Assembly (NCBI RefSeq): GCF_016902295.1
Contig: NZ_JACJLQ010000004.1
Location: 55,647 to 119,646, forward strand
DNA length: 64,000 nt
DNA from: Bacteroides caecigallinarum
GTDB lineage: Bacteria; Bacteroidota; Bacteroidia; Bacteroidales; Bacteroidaceae
Direction of reading: 5' to 3'
Below are positions 9,778 to 18,920 of this stretch, piece after piece. The notes beneath the pieces are model-generated. The model had not been told where the DNA came from. It ran no database searches and was given only the letters and a program-made list of their open reading frames with translations. The translations under genes and the position numbers were made by a program. Positions within the stretch are counted from its first letter, which is position 1, and every line of letters begins with the position of its first letter.

Positions 9778-9798
9778 CATTCAGACTATATCTGAATG
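9778..9798. repeat. Small perfect dyad just after GH35
   Basis: CATTCAGA and TCTGAATG flank a CTATA loop, immediately before the main terminator. It may strengthen termination or stabilise the 3' end. Confidence 0.4.
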
Positions 9799-9807
9799 TT
9801 ACAGAGA

Positions 9808-9854
9808 AATAGCTTTATCAAACATTTTATTATGGCTGATAAAGCTATTTTTTT
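9808..9854 (+). terminator. Rho-independent terminator after GH35
   Basis: A perfect 13-bp stem (AATAGCTTTATCA / TGATAAAGCTATT) with a 16-base loop is followed by a run of T. Confidence 0.9.
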
Positions 9855-10009
9855 GTGCCTTATTGTATTCTGGGTTACAGTTTGCATATTTCCCTTCATT
9901 GTCTTTTGTTCTTGAAAGCCCATATTATATATTTATAAAACTGTTAAAATACAGCCTAATGTGTTGCTTTTCTTGATTTTAAATGTATTTTTGTGTAAAA
10001 AAGAAGAAT

Positions 10010-13000
10010 ATGCGTAAAATAATATTGTTGACCTTAGTGTTGCTTTGTATCGTACAAAAAAATTATTCATATCCTTATTACGTTGACCGTCTTGGCGTTA
10101 TGGACGGTTTGTCTAATACATGTGTCCTTGATATTGCCCAAGACAAGTTAGGTTTTGTCTGGTTTGCTACGGAAGAAGGTCTGAATATGTTGAATGGCAA
10201 TAAAATCACGTCATATTTCAAGAGTGAGGCCAACAGTATTACCGGTAATGAGTTGAATTGTGTATTGGACGACCCTACCGATTCATTATTATGGATAGGA
10301 ACACAAAGATCCGGCTTAAATGTATATGATTATGTCAATGATAAGTTTATTTCGTATGTTCATGAAGAAAACAATCCTGATGGTTTGATAACAAACGATA
10401 TTACAGACCTGATACCTTCGCATGACGGAAATATATGGATATCTACCTACTGGGGAGGCGTAGATTATTTTGATAAGAAAACAGGAAAATTCATTCATTA
10501 TAACCGTACTACCATGCCAGGTTTGGAAAGTAACAAGGTTTGGACTGTATGCGATACTGGTGACGGAAACTTATACCTTGGTCATGTTGACTCCGGTATG
10601 AGCGTTATCGCTTTATCTGAAAGGACTGTAAAAAACTATAAGCATGACGCTAATGATCCTTCAAGTTTACCAGGAAATGAGGTAAATGCCATCTTTAAAG
10701 ACAGTTATGGTAATATATGGGTCGGAACGAATAATGGATTGGCTTTATTTGATTCATCAACAGGCAAGTTCATTGACTTTTCTGATATTGATCGGCGATT
10801 AAGATTTTATGTCTATGATATAGTACAGTTTGAGAATAAGTTATGTATTGCTACAGATTTTGGTGGTGTAGTTGTGTTGCAGATTTCTCAGAATACTTTT
10901 TATCATCCGGAGGAAACTTCCATTAAAGTTATTGATAATGTTGTTGGCAATTATAGGATGTCATCGACGAGTGTCAGAAGTATTTTTGTTGACAGTTTCT
11001 CAAATTTCTGGTTTGGATTATGGGGTGGAGGAGTAGGCTTCATTGATGGAGGTAATTCACTGTTTAATAATTATATAAGTCTCAACAATGTAGAAGAAGG
11101 TCATACTTTAGATAATCCCAATGTTTTGACAGTCTGTTGTTTTGATAAGGATAAAATTATAGCGGGGAAGAACAATGGAGGTATTAGTGTTATCAGCAAT
11201 GGGTATATACTTAATGAAAACATTTTAGGGAATGGTAATATTAAGGTTGTACAGTCTTCGATATGTCTTTCTAATGGTGATGTATTGCTGGGCCTTTATG
11301 GAGGCGGTTTGAAAAAATTTGATAAAGCTAAAAATTCAGTAGCACAGATATTGGATAGTCAATATGATAATCTTGATGTACGGTCTATTTATGAAGATAT
11401 TGACGGTTATGTGTGGTTATCTACCAGTAGTGGTGTATATAAGCTTGATAAATACAATTATGAAATAGTAGGTCATTATCATGTAGGTAATGATATGATA
11501 CGCGGGATTGTAAGAGATTCAAATGGAAACTTTTTCATAGCAACGTTCGGTGACGGACTTTTTATATTGAACAGGGACTTAGCTGTAATAAAGACATATA
11601 ATGTTCTTTCTGGATTTACTTCAAATACAGTAAATCATTTATTCATTGACAGCTCTGATAATATATGGGTCGCTACAGGAGAAGGTCTGGTAATGTTTTC
11701 TCCAGACAACTATGATGATTATAAGGCTTATACTCGAAAGAATGGTTTAAATAATATCCATATTCGTGCTGTAATAGAAGATGATTGGCATAATATATGG
11801 GTAAGTACTAATAGAGGAATCAGTTGTAAAAGGAAAGACAGCGATGATTTTATTAATTATACCGAACAATATAACATTCCTGTCAGTGGCTTTAATACAG
11901 GAGCGGTTTCAAAAGATAATGACGGGATAATTTACTTTGCATCGACAGATGGACTATGTTATTTTAATCCTTATAATGTATTGTCTGAACGTCAGGCTCC
12001 CGAACCTTTTATATCAAGCTTAATAATTACTGAAGGGCTTGACACTCAGGAACCTATAAAAATAGTAATACTGCCTAAGAGGATGAAATCTATTGAACTT
12101 GCGTATTATCAGAATAATTTTAGTGTATCATTGAATGTTCTTAACTATGCGCTCGAGAAGCAGGTCGAATATGCATATATGCTTAAAGGTTTTGATCCTA
12201 CCTGGTACACAGTTGATGATCCCAACAGTGTAGTATTCCGAAACATTTCGTATGGTGAATACGAGTTACGCGTGAGGTCAAGGATAATAAACCAGGAATG
12301 GAACGACGAATATATATCAATACCTATTATAGTTAAGGCTCCGGTATGGCTTTCATGGTGGGCAAAAATGATATATGCGATAGTTTTTGTTTTGTTGGTA
12401 TATGCAAGTCTTCTTTTTTACAGAAGAAGGCTTAATCTGTTGTATCTGTATAGAATGGAGAAAGAAAGTCATGCCAAAGAACAGGACCTGAATCAGGAAA
12501 GATTAAGGTTCTATACAAATATAACCCATGAATTGCGAACTCCTCTTACATTGATTATAGGTCCTTTGGAAGACATGATGAATAGTAATACCCTTATCGA
12601 TAAAGATAAACAAAAGGTATCTGTGATATATAAAAGTGCATTAAGACTTCTGAACCTGATTAATCAGATTCTTGAATTTAGAAAGACAGAAACACAAAAC
12701 CGCAAATTATGTGTGGGATATGGAAATATATGTACTACAATATATGAGGTAGGATTGAAATTTAAGGAACTTAATACAAACAATAATGTGGAGTTCAAAA
12801 TTGAGGCATCCAGTGACCACATAAATACATATTACGACAAAGAAATAATGACAATGGTTCTGGATAATCTTATTTCAAATGCTTTTAAATACACTAACAA
12901 GGGTGAGATAAAGCTTAAGGTAGATAAAATATCAGAAGGTGAGGAAAAGTTTATAGAAATTAAAGTCTCGGATACTGGATATGGTATTTCCGAGGAGGCT

Positions 13001-14044
13001 TTACCATTTGTCTTTGACCGCTATTATCAGGAAAAAGGATCTCATCAGGCTTCAGGAACAGGAATTGGATTGGCTCTGGTAAAGAAGCTTATAGACTTGC
13101 ATCATGCCCGGATATCTATTGAAAGTAAGGTGAATGAGGGTACAGAATTCAGAATATTGTTAAGTGCCGACTATACATATCCTGATGACCTGCATAATGA
13201 TGATAGTGCGGTGTGTCTTGAGAATGAAGACCTTGAGGCTGTAAATACATCTGGACAATCTGTAAACGGTGAGAAACCAATTTTGCTCGTCGTTGAGGAT
13301 AATGAAGACATAAAAAACTATGTGTCGGATTCATTGTCGGATGTTTATGATGTAAGGACGGCTGACAATGGTAAGATGGGGCTCCAAATAGCATTGGACG
13401 TTGTTCCGGATGTAATAGTCACCGATATAATGATGCCTGAGATGGACGGTATTGAAGTATGCAAAACAATAAAGAACAACATGTGTACATCTCATATACC
13501 GGTAATATTGCTGACTGCTAAAAATAGTCTTCACGATAAAGAAGAAGGATATATGGCAGGTGCCGATTCGTATATAACGAAACCTTTCAGTGCCTCTTTG
13601 CTGAAGACAAGGATTGGAAATATACTTGAAACGCGTAAGAGGATTTCTGAAAAGATATCAAGTGAATATAGTGTAAAGGAAAAACGAAAACTCATATCAG
13701 AGTCCACTACTAAACTTGACAATGATTTCTTGCAGAAATTCAATAGTATTGTTGAAGCGAATCTGTCGTCTGATAAAGTAGATGTCGGATATATTGCCGA
13801 TAAATTATGTATGAGTAATTCTACATTGTACCGTAAGGTAAAAGCATTGACTGGTCTGTCAACTAATGAATATATAAGGAAAATTAAGATGCAGCATGCC
13901 GAACAATTATTATTAGAAGGAAAATATAACATATCTGAAATAGCATTTATGGTTGGAATGAACAGTACTGTATATTTCCGTCAGTGTTTCAAGGAAGAGT
14001 TCGGAGTTGTACCGTCAGATTATATAAAAAGAATAAAAGGATAG
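10010..14044 (+). CDS. Complete hybrid two-component system (HTCS) regulator of the PUL
   Basis: I place the start at the ATG at 10010 (MRKIILLTLVLLCIVQ), nine codons inside the longest frame, because it gives a clean signal peptide; the protein is then 1344 residues. The order is: two seven-bladed Reg_prop propellers (WFATEEGLN, WIGTQRSGL, WVGTNNGLA, WVATGEGLV), a Y_Y_Y domain, a membrane helix (MIYAIVFVLLVYASLLFY), HisKA with TNITHELRTPLT, HATPase with LDNLISNAFKYT and GTGIGLALVKK, a receiver (LVVEDNEDIKNYV, phospho-Asp in VIVTDIMMPEMDG) and an AraC-type HTH pair at the C-terminus. By family knowledge it binds an oligosaccharide in the periplasm and activates transcription directly. Its position just upstream of the SusE/C/D genes makes it the likely activator of the PUL. 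Confidence 0.95.
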   Translation: MRKIILLTLVLLCIVQKNYSYPYYVDRLGVMDGLSNTCVLDIAQDKLGFVWFATEEGLNMLNGNKITSYFKSEANSITGNELNCVLDDPTDSLLWIGTQRSGLNVYDYVNDKFISYVHEENNPDGLITNDITDLIPSHDGNIWISTYWGGVDYFDKKTGKFIHYNRTTMPGLESNKVWTVCDTGDGNLYLGHVDSGMSVIALSERTVKNYKHDANDPSSLPGNEVNAIFKDSYGNIWVGTNNGLALFDSSTGKFIDFSDIDRRLRFYVYDIVQFENKLCIATDFGGVVVLQISQNTFYHPEETSIKVIDNVVGNYRMSSTSVRSIFVDSFSNFWFGLWGGGVGFIDGGNSLFNNYISLNNVEEGHTLDNPNVLTVCCFDKDKIIAGKNNGGISVISNGYILNENILGNGNIKVVQSSICLSNGDVLLGLYGGGLKKFDKAKNSVAQILDSQYDNLDVRSIYEDIDGYVWLSTSSGVYKLDKYNYEIVGHYHVGNDMIRGIVRDSNGNFFIATFGDGLFILNRDLAVIKTYNVLSGFTSNTVNHLFIDSSDNIWVATGEGLVMFSPDNYDDYKAYTRKNGLNNIHIRAVIEDDWHNIWVSTNRGISCKRKDSDDFINYTEQYNIPVSGFNTGAVSKDNDGIIYFASTDGLCYFNPYNVLSERQAPEPFISSLIITEGLDTQEPIKIVILPKRMKSIELAYYQNNFSVSLNVLNYALEKQVEYAYMLKGFDPTWYTVDDPNSVVFRNISYGEYELRVRSRIINQEWNDEYISIPIIVKAPVWLSWWAKMIYAIVFVLLVYASLLFYRRRLNLLYLYRMEKESHAKEQDLNQERLRFYTNITHELRTPLTLIIGPLEDMMNSNTLIDKDKQKVSVIYKSALRLLNLINQILEFRKTETQNRKLCVGYGNICTTIYEVGLKFKELNTNNNVEFKIEASSDHINTYYDKEIMTMVLDNLISNAFKYTNKGEIKLKVDKISEGEEKFIEIKVSDTGYGISEEALPFVFDRYYQEKGSHQASGTGIGLALVKKLIDLHHARISIESKVNEGTEFRILLSADYTYPDDLHNDDSAVCLENEDLEAVNTSGQSVNGEKPILLVVEDNEDIKNYVSDSLSDVYDVRTADNGKMGLQIALDVVPDVIVTDIMMPEMDGIEVCKTIKNNMCTSHIPVILLTAKNSLHDKEEGYMAGADSYITKPFSASLLKTRIGNILETRKRISEKISSEYSVKEKRKLISESTTKLDNDFLQKFNSIVEANLSSDKVDVGYIADKLCMSNSTLYRKVKALTGLSTNEYIRKIKMQHAEQLLLEGKYNISEIAFMVGMNSTVYFRQCFKEEFGVVPSDYIKRIKG

Positions 14045-14244
14045 TCTGAATTGTTAATATATTAAGTGGCATTATTAAAAAGACTATTCTTTTGCCCGTA
14101 TTCATATATTTTATGTGTCAAAAAGCCATTCCTATCTCTGAAAGGCTGTGTTAAGTCTTTAAAAATGCATATTCAAATCATACATTGATTGATTTATATA
14201 TCTTATACGAAGGATTTATAAACGTACAGATTGAAAATTAACAA

Positions 14245-14252
14245 TAATTTTG
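14245..14252 (+). promoter_or_regulatory. -7 box (TAATTTTG) for the SusE/C/D operon
   Basis: TAATTTTG lies 44 bases before the ATG at 14297. It lies downstream of the TTG at 14231 that opens the longest frame, which supports 14297 as the true start. Confidence 0.6.
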
Positions 14253-14296
14253 CACGAGTAGAAAATAAAATATTGTTTAACATTAATAAAATCTGT

Positions 14297-15856
14297 ATGA
14301 AAAAGCATTTTTACAATGCCTTATTTGGAGGCATTTTCTTGTTGGCTTTAATTGCAACTGGATGTAGTGAGGATGTGGGATATCCGGATGTGGATGGACA
14401 GGCCCCTACAATGACATTGACCACAGAACATATAAAATCTGGTGCCGGTCATGATTTTACTATTGAAGGAAAACTTATCGATGAAGACGGTATATCAGCT
14501 GTCAGATTGGAGTGTAAGGACTTGTATTTGAACAAAACCATTGATCTTATCGAAATTTATGGTGAACCAAAGAAGTCATACGATTTGAAATACTCGTTTG
14601 CTCTTGCAGCTGATGAGTTGGGCGAACAGTTCACTGTTAAAGTAACGGTAGTTGATGTAGGCGGTCGCGAAACTTCACAAGATGTATTGATTACAATGGA
14701 TGGTGATTTTGAAGATCCTAAATTTCTTGTAGGACCGTCAAATAACGGATTGGTTCCTATGATATTGAAAAAGGCTGACGACGGTTCGCTTTCTGTTGAT
14801 CCTTACGTTATGGAGATTCAGGTATCTGATGACCGTGCACTTCAGTCTTTGCAATTGAATATTGAAGGTGCTGCCGGTTACGAGGATATAACAGTTGATT
14901 TGGGTGGTTTGACATCTTCAAAATATGAATGGACAATTGATTTGCCTGCCGTTAAGGAAGATTATGATGCTACAATTGTAGTAACAGATAAAGAAGGTAA
15001 GACTAATACAATTAACTTTACTGTATCTGTAACAGATGTAGTTGATTTTGCTAAATTGTATTTGGCTGACGTTCCTAAAGGTGATGTTGCGGCTCTTACA
15101 AGTGATGTATTTGGTGTTCCTATGGTAATTAGCCATACTGGTGAATATCAGTATAAAGCTCGTTATTATAATAAGACAGCTGGAACTGAGATTTATTTCC
15201 TTTCAGACAAAGCTAACTTCAGTCCTGTATGTTATGGCTTGAATCCTGAAGATAATAGCAGACTTTTGAATGATCCTAATTTGGCTGAACCATTTGTTCT
15301 GGATACTCCAAATGTTTATTATGAAATTACTCTGGATTTATTGATGTCATCTTATACTATAAAGACTTATTCTGTAGAGGAAGCTTCTGATCCGATGGGA
15401 CATTATGAATATGGCGAGAAATGCTTTGATGTTTGGGAAAATGGATCTGAATTGATAGAGTTCTATATTGGTTGGGGTGGCTCTCCTCAAGATGCTGGAA
15501 ATCATTTGTTTGTTCAGGATGAAAATAATCCTCATCTGTTCTATTATCCAGCTGAAGGTGAAACATGGTCTTTGTCTGCTGGTGAAAAATTGAACTTTAT
15601 TATTTCGAATTATCATCCATCAGGATGGTGGGATCATGTAGAATGGCGTTGTGACGATTCTAATGATATTGAAAAGTTCGGATATTTCAGTAAGAAAAAC
15701 GATGTTAATCCAGACTGGGAAGGAACAAATAGACAATGGTCTGACGGAACAGCTGTTAATGATAATTGGATGAGTCCAACCGTTACAAAAGCAGGCAACT
15801 ACAGATTTGAGTTTGATTCTCATTTAGGTAGAGGTAAGATTGTTCCAGCTAATTAA
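14297..15856 (+). CDS. SusE/SusF-like surface glycan-binding lipoprotein
   Basis: From the ATG at 14297 the protein has 519 residues. It begins MKKHFYNALFGGIFLLALIA and carries the lipobox ATGCSED. The acidic residues straight after the Cys (SEDVGYPDVDG) fit the Bacteroides surface-export signal. Two or three Ig-like/SusE-type domains follow. The C-terminal 200 residues have aromatic clusters (FYIGWGGSPQDAG, YHPSGWWDHVEWRC) like the starch-binding-type modules of SusE/F proteins. It probably binds the target glycan on the cell surface. It is unusual in preceding SusC rather than following SusD; SusC begins 21 bases downstream, so the genes are cotranscribed. The longer frame beginning upstream is not used because a promoter lies inside it. 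Confidence 0.82.
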   Translation: MKKHFYNALFGGIFLLALIATGCSEDVGYPDVDGQAPTMTLTTEHIKSGAGHDFTIEGKLIDEDGISAVRLECKDLYLNKTIDLIEIYGEPKKSYDLKYSFALAADELGEQFTVKVTVVDVGGRETSQDVLITMDGDFEDPKFLVGPSNNGLVPMILKKADDGSLSVDPYVMEIQVSDDRALQSLQLNIEGAAGYEDITVDLGGLTSSKYEWTIDLPAVKEDYDATIVVTDKEGKTNTINFTVSVTDVVDFAKLYLADVPKGDVAALTSDVFGVPMVISHTGEYQYKARYYNKTAGTEIYFLSDKANFSPVCYGLNPEDNSRLLNDPNLAEPFVLDTPNVYYEITLDLLMSSYTIKTYSVEEASDPMGHYEYGEKCFDVWENGSELIEFYIGWGGSPQDAGNHLFVQDENNPHLFYYPAEGETWSLSAGEKLNFIISNYHPSGWWDHVEWRCDDSNDIEKFGYFSKKNDVNPDWEGTNRQWSDGTAVNDNWMSPTVTKAGNYRFEFDSHLGRGKIVPAN

Positions 15857-15877
15857 TAAACCAATAATCATAATGAT

Positions 15878-18800
15878 ATGAAGAAACAATTTTTAGTTTT
15901 ATGTCTGATGCTGCTTTCTATATGTGGCTATGCACAGACTACCGTTACAGGAACGGTAACTTCAGCTTCAGATAAGCAGCCGATGATTGGTGCTACTGTA
16001 CAGATTAAAGGTTCTGGTAGTGGTACTATCACGGGTATTGATGGTGACTATATGTTGACTAATGTTGCCTCAGATGCAGTACTTGTATTTTCTTCTATAG
16101 GATACGATACTCAGGAAATTAAGGTTAATGGTCAGCAAGTTATAAATGTAGTTTTGAAAGAAGCGACCGAATTGCTTGACGAAGTTGTAGTAATCGGTTA
16201 TGGTGTGGTAAAGAAAAGTGACTTGACAAGTTCTATCGCAACAGTTAAGGGTGAGGAAATCACACAGACAGTCACCGGTAATGCAATGGACGCTCTTCAA
16301 GGTAAAATAAACGGTGTACAGGTTGCCAGTGGTGGTGGTCCAGGTACTGCTCCTAAAGTCCTGATTCGTGGTGTTACCACAGTCAATGGTAGTAATCCGC
16401 TTTATGTTGTTGATGGTATGCCGGTTGGTGATAACATTAACTTCTTGAACAGTAATGATATCCAGTCAATGGAAGTTTTGAAGGATGCTTCTGCCGCAGC
16501 CATCTATGGTACTCGTGCATCTAACGGTGTAATCTTGATTACTACAAAGAAAGGTCAATCAGGAAAAGCCAATATTAATTTCACAACCTCTGTAGGTTTC
16601 CAGAATATCGCAAAACCTAAGATGGCAGGTCCTGCTGAATATAAGGAGGTTTATAATAAACGTTATGAAAACGATGGCTCTGTATCTAACTGGAATGACG
16701 CTGGAGCCACTACTAATCCTGGTGGTACTGACTGGTGGGATACTGTTGTAAACAAGACTGCAATGGTACAGAATTATTCTCTTAGCGTTTCAGGTGGTAC
16801 AGATAAGTTAGTGTATAACTTTAGTTTGGGATATTATCGCAATGATTCTCAGTTTGATTATGGTTATTGGGATAAGATTAATATCCGTTTGAATACTGAA
16901 TATACATTTAATAAGTATGTAAAAATGGGTGTTGACATAGCTCCACGTATGGAATCTTGGGATGATACTCCAAACCAGTTTAGTTCTGCAATGTCTATGG
17001 ACCCTACTACTCCTATTTATCGTCCTCAAGAAGAATGGGATGACAATGAGTATAACAGATATCAGCGTTCATATAACAATGAGACTTGGAACCCGGCAGG
17101 CTCTATAGCACGTTCGAACTCTAACTCTCGTGAAATGGGTGCGCTTATCAATGCTTATTTGCAGGTTAACCCAATCCAGAAATTGACACTCCGTACACAG
17201 TTTGGTACTAATGCACGTTTCCGTCGTTCTGACTCATTTACTCCTGAATTCAGACTTCACGAACAGGAACAACAGCAGTTAAGTGAAGTTTCACGTCAGT
17301 CACAGGAATGGTTGGACTGGAACTGGACAAACACTATTACTTATGCTGATACTTTTGCAGAGAAACATAATTTCAATGCTATGGCAGGCTTCACTGCTGA
17401 ACGTTATGCATGGTATAATACAAAGGCATTACGTCGTGATTTGCCAAACAATATGGATCAGATGCAGGAAGTAGATGCTGGTAATCCTGACAATGCTGTT
17501 GCAGAAGGAACCTCGACTTTCAATACAATGGTTTCATTCTTGGGACGTGTAATGTATAACTACGATAACAAATATTATATTACAGCTTCATTACGTGCCG
17601 ATGGTTCTTCACGTTTCCCAGCCGGTAATAAATATGCTTTATTCCCATCAGCTTCAGCTTCTTGGAGAATTATCAGTGAGGAATTTATGGAAGATCAGAA
17701 TATATTCTCTGACTTGAAACTTCGTGGAGGTTGGGGACGTGTAGGTAACCAGAACATCTCTAATGATGCAACTTTGACTCTTTTAAGTCAATCTCAGTAT
17801 TACTTTAACGATGTATTAACTAACGGTTATTTTGTAGGTACCGTAGGTAATACTAACTTGAAATGGGAAACTGTTGAAGACTGGAACGTTGGTGTTGATA
17901 TGTCTTTCCTTGATAATAGACTTGGTGTAACTTTTGAGTATTTCCAGAAGAAATCAAAAGATATGCTTTATCAGAAACAAAATATTCTTGCGTTGGGTTA
18001 CGACCAGTGGAACAGCCAGATTTGGATGAATATTGGTAGTATGAATGCTAAAGGATGGGAATTAGGTCTTGACTGGAACGACCAGATAGGTAAAGACTTC
18101 ACATACAATGTTGCTTTGAACTTATCTTCAGTTCGTAATAGAGCTATCAAATTCTCTGGTGATGGAGCCGTTTATACTGGAGGATTCCACGGTGACCAGA
18201 TTATTAGCAATGTGGATGGTGGCTTGATTTCAAGATTCTATGGTTATGTAGCCGACGGTATATTCCAGAACTGGGAAGAGGTATATGCTCATACAGACGA
18301 ACACGGAACTTTGGTTCAGCCAAATGCTCAGCCGGGTGATATCCGTTTCAAGGACTTAAACCATGATGGTAATCTTGATGCTAATGATAAGACATGGATT
18401 GGTAATCCTTATCCGGATTTGATGTTAGGATTGAATTTAGGATTTACTTACAAGAGTATTGACTTCGCAGCTAATTTCTATGGAACAATAGGTAACGACA
18501 TATATAATAAGACTAAGGAAATGTATGCAGGTACTGCAGGTCAGAATGTATGGGCTGGAACAATTTATAAGGCATGGCATGGTGAAGGAACAAGCAATGA
18601 TATCCCACGTTTGTCATACGGTGACTATAACCAGAACTATAGCCGTGTATCAAGCTTCTATGTTGAAGATGGTTCTTACGTTCGCTGTAAATTACTTCAG
18701 ATTGGATATACATTCCCTAAGAAACTTGTAGGCGATACAGGCTTACGTATTTCATTCTCTGCACAAAATCCGTTTACAATTACTAACTATTCAGGTATGG

Positions 18801-18907
18801 ATCCTGAAAGAGCAGCTATGGATGGTAGTGTAATTGAAACAGGTATTGACAATACTTCTTATCCTAATCCACGTACATTCTTGTTTGGAATAGACTTTAA
18901 ATTTTAA
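15878..18907 (+). CDS. SusC-like TonB-dependent outer membrane glycan transporter
   Basis: The 1009-residue protein has a signal peptide (cleavage near GYAQ), a carboxypeptidase-regulatory-like domain (TVTGTVTSASDKQPMIGATV), a TonB-box region DEVVVIGYG near residue 105, a plug domain (GNAMDALQGKINGVQV, VLIRGVTTVNGSNPLYVVDG, AAIYGTRASNGVILITT) and a 22-strand barrel ending FGIDFKF, with a terminal Phe as usual for outer-membrane barrels. It imports oligosaccharides using TonB energy and pairs with the SusD lid encoded 13 bases downstream. It has no long N-terminal signalling extension, so it works with an HTCS rather than an anti-sigma factor. Confidence 0.97.
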   Translation: MKKQFLVLCLMLLSICGYAQTTVTGTVTSASDKQPMIGATVQIKGSGSGTITGIDGDYMLTNVASDAVLVFSSIGYDTQEIKVNGQQVINVVLKEATELLDEVVVIGYGVVKKSDLTSSIATVKGEEITQTVTGNAMDALQGKINGVQVASGGGPGTAPKVLIRGVTTVNGSNPLYVVDGMPVGDNINFLNSNDIQSMEVLKDASAAAIYGTRASNGVILITTKKGQSGKANINFTTSVGFQNIAKPKMAGPAEYKEVYNKRYENDGSVSNWNDAGATTNPGGTDWWDTVVNKTAMVQNYSLSVSGGTDKLVYNFSLGYYRNDSQFDYGYWDKINIRLNTEYTFNKYVKMGVDIAPRMESWDDTPNQFSSAMSMDPTTPIYRPQEEWDDNEYNRYQRSYNNETWNPAGSIARSNSNSREMGALINAYLQVNPIQKLTLRTQFGTNARFRRSDSFTPEFRLHEQEQQQLSEVSRQSQEWLDWNWTNTITYADTFAEKHNFNAMAGFTAERYAWYNTKALRRDLPNNMDQMQEVDAGNPDNAVAEGTSTFNTMVSFLGRVMYNYDNKYYITASLRADGSSRFPAGNKYALFPSASASWRIISEEFMEDQNIFSDLKLRGGWGRVGNQNISNDATLTLLSQSQYYFNDVLTNGYFVGTVGNTNLKWETVEDWNVGVDMSFLDNRLGVTFEYFQKKSKDMLYQKQNILALGYDQWNSQIWMNIGSMNAKGWELGLDWNDQIGKDFTYNVALNLSSVRNRAIKFSGDGAVYTGGFHGDQIISNVDGGLISRFYGYVADGIFQNWEEVYAHTDEHGTLVQPNAQPGDIRFKDLNHDGNLDANDKTWIGNPYPDLMLGLNLGFTYKSIDFAANFYGTIGNDIYNKTKEMYAGTAGQNVWAGTIYKAWHGEGTSNDIPRLSYGDYNQNYSRVSSFYVEDGSYVRCKLLQIGYTFPKKLVGDTGLRISFSAQNPFTITNYSGMDPERAAMDGSVIETGIDNTSYPNPRTFLFGIDFKF

Positions 18908-18920
18908 CTCTTGAATGAAT

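Noticed and set aside
5208..14120. TGTGTCA occurs upstream of GH30 (5214-5208, minus), GH43 (5268-5274) and SusE (14114-14120), a possible shared operator of the PUL
   Set aside because: Distances to the -7 boxes are about 43, 63 and 124 bases, with no shared flanks; chance is plausible, unlike the fixed geometry of the 50/56 kb elements.
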